Below, one piece after another: positions 52,080 to 60,360 of a stretch of 64,000 nucleotides of DNA (the first letter of the stretch is position 1; the number at the start of each line of letters is the position of its first letter). Below the pieces are notes generated by a model. It searched no databases, was not told the origin of the DNA, and was given only the letters and a program-made list of their open reading frames with translations. A program made the translations under genes and the position numbers. Source of the stretch: Syntrophales bacterium (GTDB lineage: Bacteria > Desulfobacterota > Syntrophia > Syntrophales > UBA2210); the NCBI GenBank assembly GCA_023228425.1, contig JALOBE010000002.1, forward strand, positions 62,001 through 126,000. The letters are read 5' to 3'.

Positions 52080-52801
52080 AACAAGAAGCGGCAGAAATTA
52101 TCCGGAAATCCGGGGAGTGGGGTTGGGTCCTCGAGCCCGATGCGATGAGGCTGCTTTCCCTCTACGGATTTAAAACGCCTCGATACAATGTGGTGACCCA
52201 GGCTCCCCGGGCCCTGGCCATTGCCCGGACAATCGGTTATCCCCTGGTAGCCAAGATCGTTTCGCCGTCCATTATGCATAAATCCGATGCCAAGGGTGTC
52301 GTTGTCGGCGTCAGGGACGACGAGACACTGATTCAGACATTGGAGAGGTTTCAAGGCTTCGACGGTTTCGCCGGCATGCTGATAGCGGAGATGGTCAGGG
52401 GCCTCGAGCTGATTATCGGAGCGAAAAACGATCTGCAGTTCGGCCCCATGATTCTTGTCGGCATGGGCGGCGTGGGCGTCGAGATTTATAAGGACGTCGC
52501 TCTGCGCATGGCGCCTCTTAAAGTCCGGGACGTGAAGCCCATGCTGAGTGAACTGACCGCCCACAAGCTCCTGGCCGGCTACCGCGGTTCCGAGCCTGTC
52601 AACATGGACACGCTCATCAAGACCATTGTGCGTTTTTCCCGGTTGATGATGAAGATGCAGGAAACCGTCGAATCGATAGATCTCAATCCCGTCATGTGCG
52701 GCGAAACGTCCTGCATCATAGCAGACGCCCGGATTATCTTGAAACAGGAGAGGTGGTCACATGGAAGAACGCGACAGGGGAATGACAACGCGCACCGATA
52801 A
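52073..52801 (+). CDS. ADP-forming acyl-CoA synthetase, beta (ATP-grasp) subunit
   Basis: A 242-residue ATP-grasp_5 protein. LLSLYGFKTPRYNVVTQAPRALAIARTIGYPLVAKIVSP with IMHKSDAKGVVVGVRDD is the nucleotide-binding half, and GMGGVGVEIYKDVALRMAPL with SIDLNPVMCG is the metal-binding half. The ATG at 52073 lies inside the alpha-subunit stop (ATGCTGA). It overlaps corA by 41 nt. It handles the phosphate transfer to ADP for the alpha subunit. Confidence 0.92.
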   Translation: MLKQEAAEIIRKSGEWGWVLEPDAMRLLSLYGFKTPRYNVVTQAPRALAIARTIGYPLVAKIVSPSIMHKSDAKGVVVGVRDDETLIQTLERFQGFDGFAGMLIAEMVRGLELIIGAKNDLQFGPMILVGMGGVGVEIYKDVALRMAPLKVRDVKPMLSELTAHKLLAGYRGSEPVNMDTLIKTIVRFSRLMMKMQETVESIDLNPVMCGETSCIIADARIILKQERWSHGRTRQGNDNAHR

Positions 52802-53834
52802 GGCTGGTCTCCCTCCGGGCACACTCATGCACGTGGGCGAGCGCAGGGAAGAGGAGATCAGGATCACCCGTTTTGACTACGGCCCCGATGGCGTCCACGA
52901 GACGGCTCCGGCCACCATTGAAGAATGCCTTTCCCTGACGACCGATTTCCCGGTTACCTGGATAGACATCGAAGGACTTCACCAGGTCGATGTTGTGGAA
53001 AAAATTGGATTGTTCTATTCCCTTGACCCCCTGAGCCAGGAAGATATTCTTACGACGACGCAGCGCCCCAAGGCGGAAGATTATGACGACTATATTCTCA
53101 TTATCGTAAAAATGCTTTCCTTGGCGCAGGATTCCCACAGAGTCAGTACGGAACAGGTCAGTATCGTACTCGGCAAAGGCTATGTCCTGTCCTTCCGGGA
53201 AGCCCGGGGAAACCTGTTCGGTACCGTCAGGAAACGGCTGCGGGGAGAGAAGGGACGTCTTCGAAAAATGGGGGCCGATTACCTTGCCCACGCCCTGCTC
53301 GATGCCGTGGTTGATAATTATTTTGTCCTGCTGGAGCGATTCGGCGAACGAATCAAATCTCTCGATGATGAGCTCGAACAAAGGCCCGACAGAAAAACGC
53401 TCCAGGCAATTCACACATTACGACGAGAAAACATCTTTTTGGGAAAATCGATATGGCCTCTTCGGGAACTGATAAGCGAACTCGACCGGAGCGAATCGGA
53501 ACTCCTGACCGATGGGCTGGACCGTTACCTGCGGGATCTGTATGACCACACGATTCAGATCATCGACATCGTCGAGACAAACCAGGACCTCATAACGGGC
53601 ATGCTCGATCTCTACCTGTCGGGCCTAAGCAACAGGATGAACGAGGTTATGAAGATTCTCACCATGTTCGCGTCGATTTTTATTCCACTCTCGTTCATCG
53701 TAGGCATTTACGGCATGAATTTCGAGTTCATGCCCGAACTCACCTGGCGGTGGTCCTACCCGGTACTGTGGCTCGTCATGGTACTGGGCGCCCTTGGAAT
53801 GCTCCTCTTTTTCAAGAAAAAGGACTGGTTCTGA
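52761..53834 (+). CDS. corA: CorA magnesium/cobalt transporter
   Basis: A 357-residue protein. The N-terminal cytoplasmic domain has VTWIDIEGLHQVDVVEKIG and the long stalk helix follows. Near the C-terminus two membrane helices flank the signature GIYGMNFEFMPEL, and the protein ends with the basic sequence FFKKKDWF. CorA is a pentameric Mg2+ channel. The ATG at 52761 has GGAGAGGTGG upstream but lies within the acdB frame by 41 nt, which suggests coupling. Confidence 0.95.
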   Translation: MEERDRGMTTRTDKAGLPPGTLMHVGERREEEIRITRFDYGPDGVHETAPATIEECLSLTTDFPVTWIDIEGLHQVDVVEKIGLFYSLDPLSQEDILTTTQRPKAEDYDDYILIIVKMLSLAQDSHRVSTEQVSIVLGKGYVLSFREARGNLFGTVRKRLRGEKGRLRKMGADYLAHALLDAVVDNYFVLLERFGERIKSLDDELEQRPDRKTLQAIHTLRRENIFLGKSIWPLRELISELDRSESELLTDGLDRYLRDLYDHTIQIIDIVETNQDLITGMLDLYLSGLSNRMNEVMKILTMFASIFIPLSFIVGIYGMNFEFMPELTWRWSYPVLWLVMVLGALGMLLFFKKKDWF

Positions 53835-53851
53835 AGCATACCGGAACAGGG

Positions 53852-53879
53852 TTGACATTACAGTATCGACTGCTATAGT
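53852..53879 (+). promoter_or_regulatory. Promoter for the outer-membrane protein gene
   Basis: TTGACA (53852-53857), a 16-nt spacer and TATAGT (53874-53879), about 70 nt upstream of the start. Confidence 0.65.
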
Positions 53880-53948
53880 CATTTGTCAGTCATTTGCCGA
53901 ACAAAAACCCGAAGCATTCCACTCAAAACCAAAACGGAAAGGAGAACT

Positions 53949-54584
53949 ATGATGAGACGTTTTTACTTTTTCGCTCTTGTCGTGGCCCTGGTGTTTTCCC
54001 TGTCTTTTTCAACAGCCATGGCGGAAATGTTCAACGGCCCCTACATCGGCGTAAATCTCGGGTACGGATCCACTGATTACAAAACGGACGTCGGCCCCGG
54101 CACACTGACACTGGATTCTCTCAGCGGAAGCGGTGTCAATGCCGGTCTCTTCGCGGGATACGGCGCGACGTCTCCCCAGGGCATATACTTCGGTATCGAG
54201 GCTGAGGGCTCCTGGAGCAGTGGAGATGTGGATGTGGATTTGATGGGCGCGAAGGCGGAACTGTCCCAGGACTGGACCCTGGGCCTGACAGCCCGTCTCG
54301 GAGGCATGCTTACGGAAACCATTCTCGGCTACGTCCGGGCCGGATGGGTCGCGACGAAATTCGAAGCTGAAGTCCCTCCCCTTGCCTGGTCACAGAAGAA
54401 GACCTTTACCGGTCCTCGGATCGGCCTGGGACTTGAATTTCCCATAAACAAAGATGTCTCTTTCCGCACCGACTACACCTACACCTGGTACCAGTCGAAA
54501 GACCTCGATGACGCCGGCGTTCCTGTCATGAGCGTCAAGCCGAGCGAACAACTGTTCCGTATCGGTTTCGCATACAACTTCTAA
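53949..54584 (+). CDS. Small outer-membrane beta-barrel protein
   Basis: A 211-residue protein from ATG 53949 with AAAGGAGAAC upstream. Residues 1-25 are a signal peptide (RFYFFALVVALVFSLSFSTAMA). The mature part begins EMFNGPYIGVNLGYGSTDYK and has about eight amphipathic strands (GIEAEGSWSSGDVDVDL, TLGLTARLGGML, LGYVRAGWVATKFEA, FRTDYTYTWYQSK) and ends RIGFAYNF, with a terminal Phe for barrel assembly. It resembles opacity/Lom-like eight-stranded barrels. It is monocistronic and ends in a hairpin. The function is unknown. Confidence 0.88.
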   Translation: MMRRFYFFALVVALVFSLSFSTAMAEMFNGPYIGVNLGYGSTDYKTDVGPGTLTLDSLSGSGVNAGLFAGYGATSPQGIYFGIEAEGSWSSGDVDVDLMGAKAELSQDWTLGLTARLGGMLTETILGYVRAGWVATKFEAEVPPLAWSQKKTFTGPRIGLGLEFPINKDVSFRTDYTYTWYQSKDLDDAGVPVMSVKPSEQLFRIGFAYNF

Positions 54585-54617
54585 AAATCTTTATACGACA
54601 TTCAGCACCGATACTGA

Positions 54618-54649
54618 GCCCGCCTTCTTACCGGCCGGAGAAGGCGGGC
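54618..54649 (+). terminator. Hairpin terminator after the outer-membrane protein gene
   Basis: GCCCGCCTTCT (54618-54628) pairs with AGAAGGCGGGC (54639-54649), loop 10 nt, followed only by a short CGTTTC. It is about 34 nt after the stop codon. The T tract is weak. From 54650 to 54900 I see nothing. Confidence 0.7.
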
Positions 54650-54906
54650 CGTTTCATCTGATCGGACCGAGCCGGAAGAAACCGGGTTCCCGAGGCATGT
54701 TCACTGCGGCCGGTCGGCCCACATCGACCGCCCTCGATAGTGGGGTCCTGCCGAAACGGAATCATCCACCCCCGCCGGACACCTTCCGGCCCAGCCATCG
54801 CAAGGCTCGACAGGGACAAACCGCCGGCATCGCCGACACATCCGTCCGAGAGAGTCACTCTCACCGGGTTATTTTTCCTTTCCATGTCCCTATTCTTTTA
54901 TCTCTC

Positions 54907-54945
54907 TTGACAATTACACGGCACAGGTATAGATAGGCCTATCTA
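54907..54945 (+). promoter_or_regulatory. feoAB promoter with overlapping 16-bp palindromic operator
   Basis: TTGACA (54907-54912) is followed by TATAGA at 54928-54933 (15-nt spacer). The perfect palindrome TAGATAGGCCTATCTA (54930-54945) overlaps the -10 box and the start point. The placement and form suit a repressor site for an iron-responsive regulator; it recalls DtxR/IdeR half-sites (TAGG/CCTA) more than a Fur box. Confidence 0.6.
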
Positions 54946-54994
54946 ACTTTTAAGCTCTCACCGCTTCCGCAGGGTGAAAGCGACCAGGAGTGCC

Positions 54995-55231
54995 ATGAAA
55001 AAAACTCTTTCTGATCTGAAACCTCATGAAACGGCGATCGTGTCCGAAATCCAGGGCGGGCAGGGCCTCGTGAGCCGCCTGAACGCCCTCGGCATCCGCC
55101 GGGGCAAAAAAATTACCATGATCCATCCCGTCTTTTCCCGAGGACCCGTAACGGTACTCGTCGACAGGACCCATATCGCCATCGGCCGCGGCATGGCTGA
55201 CAAAATACTGGTGACCGCAGAGGAACCCTGA
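54995..55231 (+). CDS. feoA: Ferrous iron transport protein FeoA
   Basis: A 78-residue SH3-like protein from ATG 54995 (CAGGAG five bases upstream). TLSDLKPHETAIVSEIQGG, SRLNALGIRRGKKITMIHP and GPVTVLVDRTHIAIGRGMADKILV form the FeoA domain. FeoA modulates FeoB GTPase activity at the inner membrane. feoB starts two bases after its stop. Confidence 0.95.
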   Translation: MKKTLSDLKPHETAIVSEIQGGQGLVSRLNALGIRRGKKITMIHPVFSRGPVTVLVDRTHIAIGRGMADKILVTAEEP

Positions 55232-55233
55232 TA

Positions 55234-56940
55234 ATGCGTATCCTGCTCATGGGTAACCCAAACGTAGGCAAGAGCGTCGTTTTTTCGCGTCTTACGGGGG
55301 TTCGCGTGGTTTCCGCGAATTATTCAGGGACCACGGTTGAATATCTCACGGGAACCATGAAACTCGGGGATGAAATGGTGGAGATCGTCGATGTTCCCGG
55401 AACCTACACACTTGATCCTACCAGCGAGGCCGAAGAGATAGCCCTGAAAATGCTTCAGACGGGCGATCTGGTAATCAACGTGGTCGACTCGACGAATCTT
55501 GAAAGAAACCTCTATCTCACCCTGCAGCTTCTGGAACGGGACATACCGGTCATCGTAGCGCTGAATATCTGGGACGAAACGGTCCACAAGGGTATCGAAA
55601 TCGATGTCGGCAAGCTGGAGGAAGTTCTCCGGGTGCCCGTGGTCACCACGTCGGCACTCACGGGACAGGGCATCAAAGATCTCGTGGAACGAATCCCCGA
55701 GGCCCGCTCACCCAGGTTCCCCCCCCTCATCCAGGATGTCCGGTGGGCCTCCGTGGGCAATATCGTTTCTATGGTCCAGCAGATCAGCCATCGCCATCAC
55801 CGGTGGTATGAGCGGCTTGAAGATGCGAGCGTCAAGCCTCTTTCGGGATTGTTCATCGCAGCGGCGATACTCATCCTCTCCTTCGTGATCATACGCTTCA
55901 TCGGAGAATCATTGATCGATTACCTTTTCGACCCGCTCTTCACGACATTGTGGCTTCCCGTCCTGGAACGCGCCAGCTTTCACCTTGGAGGGGACGGCTT
56001 TCTGCATAATATCATCATAGGAAAGCTGCTGGATGGGGAGATCAGCTTCACCGAATCCTTCGGCGTTCTCAGCAGCGGATTCTATGTACCGCTGGGGATG
56101 GTTCTCCCCTATATCATCTCCTTCTACCTCGTACTGGGACTCCTCGAAGACGTGGGGTACCTGCCCCGGCTCGCGGTTCTCATGGACACGACCATGCACC
56201 GCCTCGGCCTTCACGGCTATGCCATAATCCCCACGCTCCTGGGGCTGGGCTGTGCTGTTCCGGCCATCCTTGCCACCAGAGTCCTCGAAAGCAGACGGGA
56301 ACGGTTCATCGCCGCCACCCTGGTGGCCATAGCGATTCCCTGCGCTTCCGCCCAGGCCATGATTATCGGTCTTGTGGGAGATTACGGTATCCGGTACGTC
56401 CTCATGGTCTACGGATCACTGGCGGTATCCTGGGTGGTTATCGGCATGATTCTCAACTACCTCATGAAAGGGCACAGCCCTGAGCTGCTTATCGAGATCC
56501 CGCCCTATCGACGGCCTCCCTGGACGTCAGTGTTTCAGAAGCTCAGGATGCGGGTGCGGGGATACCTGGTGGAAGCGGTTCCCATCATTCTGGGCGCGAT
56601 TATTGTTGTGAACATCCTCTTTTACATCGGGGTCTTCGACGTTCTAACCCGCCTGTCGGCGCCGGTGGTAAAGGGCATCCTCGGCCTTCCCGAAGAATCG
56701 GTCACCTCCATCATCATCGGGCTTCTGAGAAAGGATGCCGCTCTGGGCATGCTTGCCACGACGGCAATGACGGCGAAACAAATGGTCGTCGGGTCAGTGG
56801 TGCTCACCATGTTCTTCCCCTGCATCGCCGCTTTCGTCGTCCTGTACCGGGAACTCGGAATGAAAGATTTTTTCAAGTCCATGGCGGTCATGCTCATAGC
56901 ATCCATAAGTGCCGGCGGGCTGCTCAACCTGATCCTTTGA
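55234..56940 (+). CDS. feoB: Ferrous iron transporter FeoB (short form)
   Basis: A 568-residue inner-membrane transporter. The N-terminal G domain has GNPNVGKS (G1), SGTTVEY with a conserved Thr (G2), DVPGTYTL (G3), ALNIWDE at the G4 position and TSALTG (G5). Two Gate domains with hydrophobic helices follow (VLPYIISFYLVLGLLEDVGYLPR; GLGCAVPAILATRVLESRRE with the conserved Cys; LLRKDAALGML). E. coli FeoB has 773 residues; this one has a shorter linker and ends after the second Gate. G4 is NIWD instead of the usual NMxD. Confidence 0.95.
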   Translation: MRILLMGNPNVGKSVVFSRLTGVRVVSANYSGTTVEYLTGTMKLGDEMVEIVDVPGTYTLDPTSEAEEIALKMLQTGDLVINVVDSTNLERNLYLTLQLLERDIPVIVALNIWDETVHKGIEIDVGKLEEVLRVPVVTTSALTGQGIKDLVERIPEARSPRFPPLIQDVRWASVGNIVSMVQQISHRHHRWYERLEDASVKPLSGLFIAAAILILSFVIIRFIGESLIDYLFDPLFTTLWLPVLERASFHLGGDGFLHNIIIGKLLDGEISFTESFGVLSSGFYVPLGMVLPYIISFYLVLGLLEDVGYLPRLAVLMDTTMHRLGLHGYAIIPTLLGLGCAVPAILATRVLESRRERFIAATLVAIAIPCASAQAMIIGLVGDYGIRYVLMVYGSLAVSWVVIGMILNYLMKGHSPELLIEIPPYRRPPWTSVFQKLRMRVRGYLVEAVPIILGAIIVVNILFYIGVFDVLTRLSAPVVKGILGLPEESVTSIIIGLLRKDAALGMLATTAMTAKQMVVGSVVLTMFFPCIAAFVVLYRELGMKDFFKSMAVMLIASISAGGLLNLIL

Positions 56941-57287
56941 ACATCGAACGGGCCTCTTCAAGGGGGACCCCTATCCAGCAACTCCAACTAACCGGTTGAT
57001 TTTCCGCCCGCTCGTCCCGTCGGTTCCGGTCATCGTCAACAGGACTGTTCATAGCCATGTTGATAACCTTGTGGACGCTTCATACAAATGCTATAAAATC
57101 TCATTTTTACACCCTTTTGCGTAAACATTGGGCACATAATTGTTCTATATTATCAAATAGATAGAGCTTTCCGTCGCATAACTGAGGAGTTACAGGGCAC
57201 GGGGGATCGGGCGGGACGGCTCACCGGGACAGGCGGGTACCGTGAACGGTCAGGAAGAAATGAAACAAATCAGGTCTGTTGTAACGA
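56941..57287. other. 347-nt gene-free region after feoB
   Basis: No protein-like frame with an RBS. It is AT-rich at 57060-57180. A plus-strand promoter-like pair (TTGTGG 57069-57074, 17 nt, TATAAA 57092-57097) points into the region and toward the 3' end of the convergent hypothetical gene. A plus-strand frame from 57242 is antisense to that gene and not credible. Confidence 0.45.
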
Positions 57288-57605
57288 TTATCGTTTCTCC
57301 GCGAAGAAGCCGAACCATTCCGATTCTGTTTTTCGAAGTTCCGAGTTTATATACTTGCGTTCTTTCCAGAGATGTTCAACCAGTTCGGCATTGTGCCTGC
57401 TTTCCATGTTTCCGCAGCCCGGCGCGGATGAATACACTTCACACAGAGTCGAATGGTGATTGCAGCGAATGCTGATGAATCCGCCATCCATTCCCCCCAA
57501 AAGAGGAACGTAATAGTAAAACTCCCTGTCCGAACGACGGATCTCTCCGGCAAGCAACCGGGCGTCTTTTTTGGATCGTATCTGAAAAATCGCTGGTTTC
57601 TTCAT
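57288..57605 (-). CDS. Hypothetical protein
   Basis: A 105-residue protein from ATG 57605; GGAGGAACC immediately upstream is a strong RBS, while the open frame extends to 57935 without one. It begins MKKPAIFQIRSKKDARLLAG and has FYYYVPLLGGMDGGFISI and WKERKYINSELRKTESEW. Three cysteines (RCNHH, TLCEV, GCGNM) might bind metal, but the spacing matches nothing I recognise. There is no signal peptide. The clear RBS and promoter suggest a real gene. Confidence 0.65.
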   Translation of the reverse strand: MKKPAIFQIRSKKDARLLAGEIRRSDREFYYYVPLLGGMDGGFISIRCNHHSTLCEVYSSAPGCGNMESRHNAELVEHLWKERKYINSELRKTESEWFGFFAEKR

Positions 57606-57750
57606 GGTTCCTCCTTCACCTTTATCCAGCCGGTGTCTGAAAAAACAAAAATACTCCAGACAGCCTTTTGTGGTGCGGCGAAAAGAACTGCCCTGTCGAA
57701 TACGGGGAACACAGAGGATCGAAACGAATGTACCATTACAGTGACAGTGT

Positions 57751-57779
57751 ATATTCTCAACTGATCCGGGCAAGGTCAA
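57751..57779 (-). promoter_or_regulatory. Candidate promoter for the hypothetical gene
   Basis: On the minus strand TTGACC (57774-57779), 17 nt and GAATAT (57751-57756). It is followed by a direct repeat (ACAGTG twice on the plus strand, 57738-57750). Confidence 0.45.
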
Positions 57780-57784
57780 GCATT

Positions 57785-58720
57785 TTATGGTGACTCCCGC
57801 AGAGCAGATCCGGCGTTGCTTTCCGGGGTATTCCGAAGTCCCGGATCGGCTGTGACGAGATCTACCGTGAAGCTTCCAACCACGACACTGCTTTTCATGC
57901 GTACGGGCATGCGCCGGTTGTCGGCGGTTACCCACACAAAAAGGTCGGCGTCCCGGCTTTTTTTGAAAACGCCGTCCACGTCACCCATGTCAACCCGCAC
58001 GAGGAAACTGTCATAATCAACGCCCCGGACCTTGATCATCTCCCGATCCATGACGACCGCCCTGCCGGTGATGGTTTTTTTCCCGTCAGAAACCGGTATA
58101 GCAAACTCTTTTCCAACATCGATATCAAAAAACCGGAAAGCGAAAAACATGGAGAGGGGGTCGAACGATCCGGGCAGCAGGGCAACCGAGGCGTGTTCTT
58201 CTCCGTTGTTGAAATAGCGCGACCGCATCGTATCCCAATCGTAGGTCACCACGACATCGCGCCTGCTTTTCCCCTCGCTTTTCTTGGTATAGAGGAGGGA
58301 CATGGTCATGTCCTTGTCGGTAAAGCCTTCCATCCGGTCGCGGACACGGTAGAAAATATCGGCAAAAGCGTTTGTCCTGCTGACCATGGCGAAATGTCTG
58401 GCCTCGAGACCATTCACATCCGTCCGGGGCATCACCTCCAGGACACCTTCGCCGACCGGTATGGCGCCCCAGGTAACGACGAAAACCAAACGTTCACCGG
58501 GATAAAAAGGCTGCCCCGCGAAATCGCCGCCATGGCTCCGGAAAGGCCACACGCACAGACACACGCACAGGAGCAAGGCGACGGCAAGCGTTCCGATCCC
58601 TGCCCCTGCCCGGAAGCAGACATGCCGCTTCAGCGCCATGGTATCCGGTATTCGACAGTCATCCATGGGCATAACCGTAATAGCAATCAAACCGTGAGTC
58701 AAGCGCGTAACGACCGGCAT
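57785..58720 (-). CDS. DUF3108 exported protein
   Basis: A 311-residue protein from ATG 58720, with GGGGAGG ten bases upstream. A Met at 58639 would give a cleaner signal peptide (ALKRHVCFRAGAGIGTLAV), so the start is unsettled. The mature region GQPFYPGERLVFVVTWGAIPVGEGVLEV is the DUF3108 signature, followed by FADIFYRVRDRMEGFTD and VFKKSRDADLFVWVTADNRR. DUF3108 proteins are periplasmic and of unknown function. It is oriented away from the kor operon. Confidence 0.85.
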   Translation of the reverse strand: MPVVTRLTHGLIAITVMPMDDCRIPDTMALKRHVCFRAGAGIGTLAVALLLCVCLCVWPFRSHGGDFAGQPFYPGERLVFVVTWGAIPVGEGVLEVMPRTDVNGLEARHFAMVSRTNAFADIFYRVRDRMEGFTDKDMTMSLLYTKKSEGKSRRDVVVTYDWDTMRSRYFNNGEEHASVALLPGSFDPLSMFFAFRFFDIDVGKEFAIPVSDGKKTITGRAVVMDREMIKVRGVDYDSFLVRVDMGDVDGVFKKSRDADLFVWVTADNRRMPVRMKSSVVVGSFTVDLVTADPGLRNTPESNAGSALRESP

Positions 58721-59027
58721 GGAGTACACACCTCCCCTATGCTCTCCTCTCTCCGGCTGTGAAAAAACAAGACAACACCGGTGGATGTCCTTTTTTCCGA
58801 AGGTGACACAAAAGTCTTGAGGTTACCGTCTTACGGAACGAATCGACCGTCGGTAGACACAAGGATTTCCCGGCCCCTGTTCACATCCTGTGCTCTTTTA
58901 GTACTTGACAAATGGCGTGATGAGGCATAAGCAGCACATTCATTACCGTAATCACCTTTTCAGGAAAAATCCGACGGCCTTCCATGGAACAACGGACACG
59001 TTTCCCGGGAAGTCCCCACACAGCACC
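58721..59027. other. 307-nt control region between divergent DUF3108 and kor genes
   Basis: No gene. It holds the kor promoter candidate at 58905-58933 and the RBS of the DUF3108 gene. The remainder shows no repeat or stem worth noting. Confidence 0.5.
58905..58933 (+). promoter_or_regulatory. Promoter for the kor operon
   Basis: TTGACA (58905-58910), 17 nt and TAAGCA (58928-58933), about 90 nt before the first gene. Confidence 0.5.
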
Positions 59028-59285
59028 ATGAAACAAGCAGAAAACAAAAAACCTCTTCGTCGCGGCCACATCGTTATTCACCAGGACACCTGTAAAGGGT
59101 GCGGCCTGTGTATATCCGTGTGTCCCGCCCAGGTGATCGGCTTTTCGCATGTACTGAATGAAAAAGGCTACTACCCGGCACTGTATCTGGAACCATCGGA
59201 ATCAAACGAGGGACGTTTCTGCACCGGCTGCGCCATCTGCGCTATTATCTGCCCCGATGTCGCCATTGAAGTGTACCGTGACTGA
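59028..59285 (+). CDS. korD: 2-oxoacid:ferredoxin oxidoreductase, ferredoxin (delta) subunit
   Basis: An 85-residue protein from ATG 59028 with two [4Fe-4S] motifs: CKGCGLCISVCP and CTGCAICAIICP, each with the distal proline. It is the electron acceptor subunit of the KOR/VOR complex encoded downstream. Its stop overlaps the korA GTG start (GTGACTGA). An open frame to 58905 is unsupported. Confidence 0.93.
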   Translation: MKQAENKKPLRRGHIVIHQDTCKGCGLCISVCPAQVIGFSHVLNEKGYYPALYLEPSESNEGRFCTGCAICAIICPDVAIEVYRD

Positions 59286-60360
59286 TAAAATTCTCATGAG
59301 GGGGACCCATGTGATCGCCGAGTCGGCCGTCAGGGCCGGCTGCCGTTTTTACGCGGGCTACCCCATCACACCACAGAACGAACTCGCGGAATACATGGCC
59401 TCCGCCATGGCCGCCCTGGATGACGGAACCTTCATTCAGGGAGAGAGCGAAATCGCCTCGATCAACATGGTGATCGGCGCCTCAATAGCCGGCGCCCGCG
59501 CCATGACAAGTTCTTCCAGCCCCGGTTTGAGCCTGAAACAGGAGGGACTCTCCTTCCTCGCGGCCCAGGAACTGCCGGCTGTCGTGGTCAACTCAATGCG
59601 GGGCGGTCCCGGCATGGGCAATATCGCTCCTTCACAGGGCGACTATTTCCAATCCACCCGCGGTGGAGGTCACGGCGATTACCGCTGCATAGTTCTGGCG
59701 CCTGCCTCGGGCCAGGAAATGGCCGATCTCACCCGAAGGTCCTTCGAGTACGCCGATCACTACCGTTCACCGGTCATCATGCTCATCGACGGTATGATGG
59801 GACAGATGATGGAACCGGTGCTTCTTCCCGAACCCCTCGCCGCGGCCGATCTTCCGAAGAAAAACTGGATCCTTGACGGAGCCGCCGGAAGACCCTGCAG
59901 AACGGTCAAGTCTCTGATTCTCGATACGGCCAAGGAAGAGGAGCACAACTGGAAACTGTTCCGTAAATACGAAAACATTTCCAAGGAACTCCAGATGGCT
60001 GAAACCTATCGGACCGATGACGCCCGTCTGGTGGTTGTGGCCTATGGCACCGCCGCCCGTGTAGCCAAGGGGGCCATAAAACGTGTTCGAGAAATCGGAT
60101 TGAAAGTAGGCCTGCTCCGTCCCGTGACGCTCTGGCCTTTCCCACGCCGGGCTCTTGAAGACGCGAGCAGGTTCGTCAAAGAATTCCTGGTCTATGAAAT
60201 GAATACGGGACAAATGGTTGAAGATGTGCAACTCTCCCTGAAACACCGGAGTGAAGTCCACTTTTATGGACGGCCGGGCGGTGTTGTACCGACTCCCGAC
60301 GAGATAGCAAAGGTCATAACGAGCCTCTATTATCGACGGCGTCTCGAAGAGGAAGCCTGA
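59278..60360 (+). CDS. korA: 2-oxoacid:ferredoxin oxidoreductase, alpha subunit
   Basis: A 360-residue protein. GTG at 59278 is chosen as start since it overlaps the korD stop; an ATG at 59296 is also possible. AGCRFYAGYPITPQNEL is the pyrimidine-binding/Mg start of the alpha domain, QGESEIASINMVIGASIAGARAMTSSSS and VVVNSMRGGPGMG follow, and LRPVTLWPFP is the typical transketolase C domain. With beta it oxidatively decarboxylates a 2-oxoacid to acyl-CoA. Which oxoacid (2-oxoglutarate, 2-oxoisovalerate or arylpyruvate) is not clear. Confidence 0.93.
   Translation: MTDKILMRGTHVIAESAVRAGCRFYAGYPITPQNELAEYMASAMAALDDGTFIQGESEIASINMVIGASIAGARAMTSSSSPGLSLKQEGLSFLAAQELPAVVVNSMRGGPGMGNIAPSQGDYFQSTRGGGHGDYRCIVLAPASGQEMADLTRRSFEYADHYRSPVIMLIDGMMGQMMEPVLLPEPLAAADLPKKNWILDGAAGRPCRTVKSLILDTAKEEEHNWKLFRKYENISKELQMAETYRTDDARLVVVAYGTAARVAKGAIKRVREIGLKVGLLRPVTLWPFPRRALEDASRFVKEFLVYEMNTGQMVEDVQLSLKHRSEVHFYGRPGGVVPTPDEIAKVITSLYYRRRLEEEA

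Noticed and set aside
57242..57475. 77-codon plus-strand frame
   Set aside because: Antisense to the better supported minus-strand gene with a GGAGGAACC RBS.
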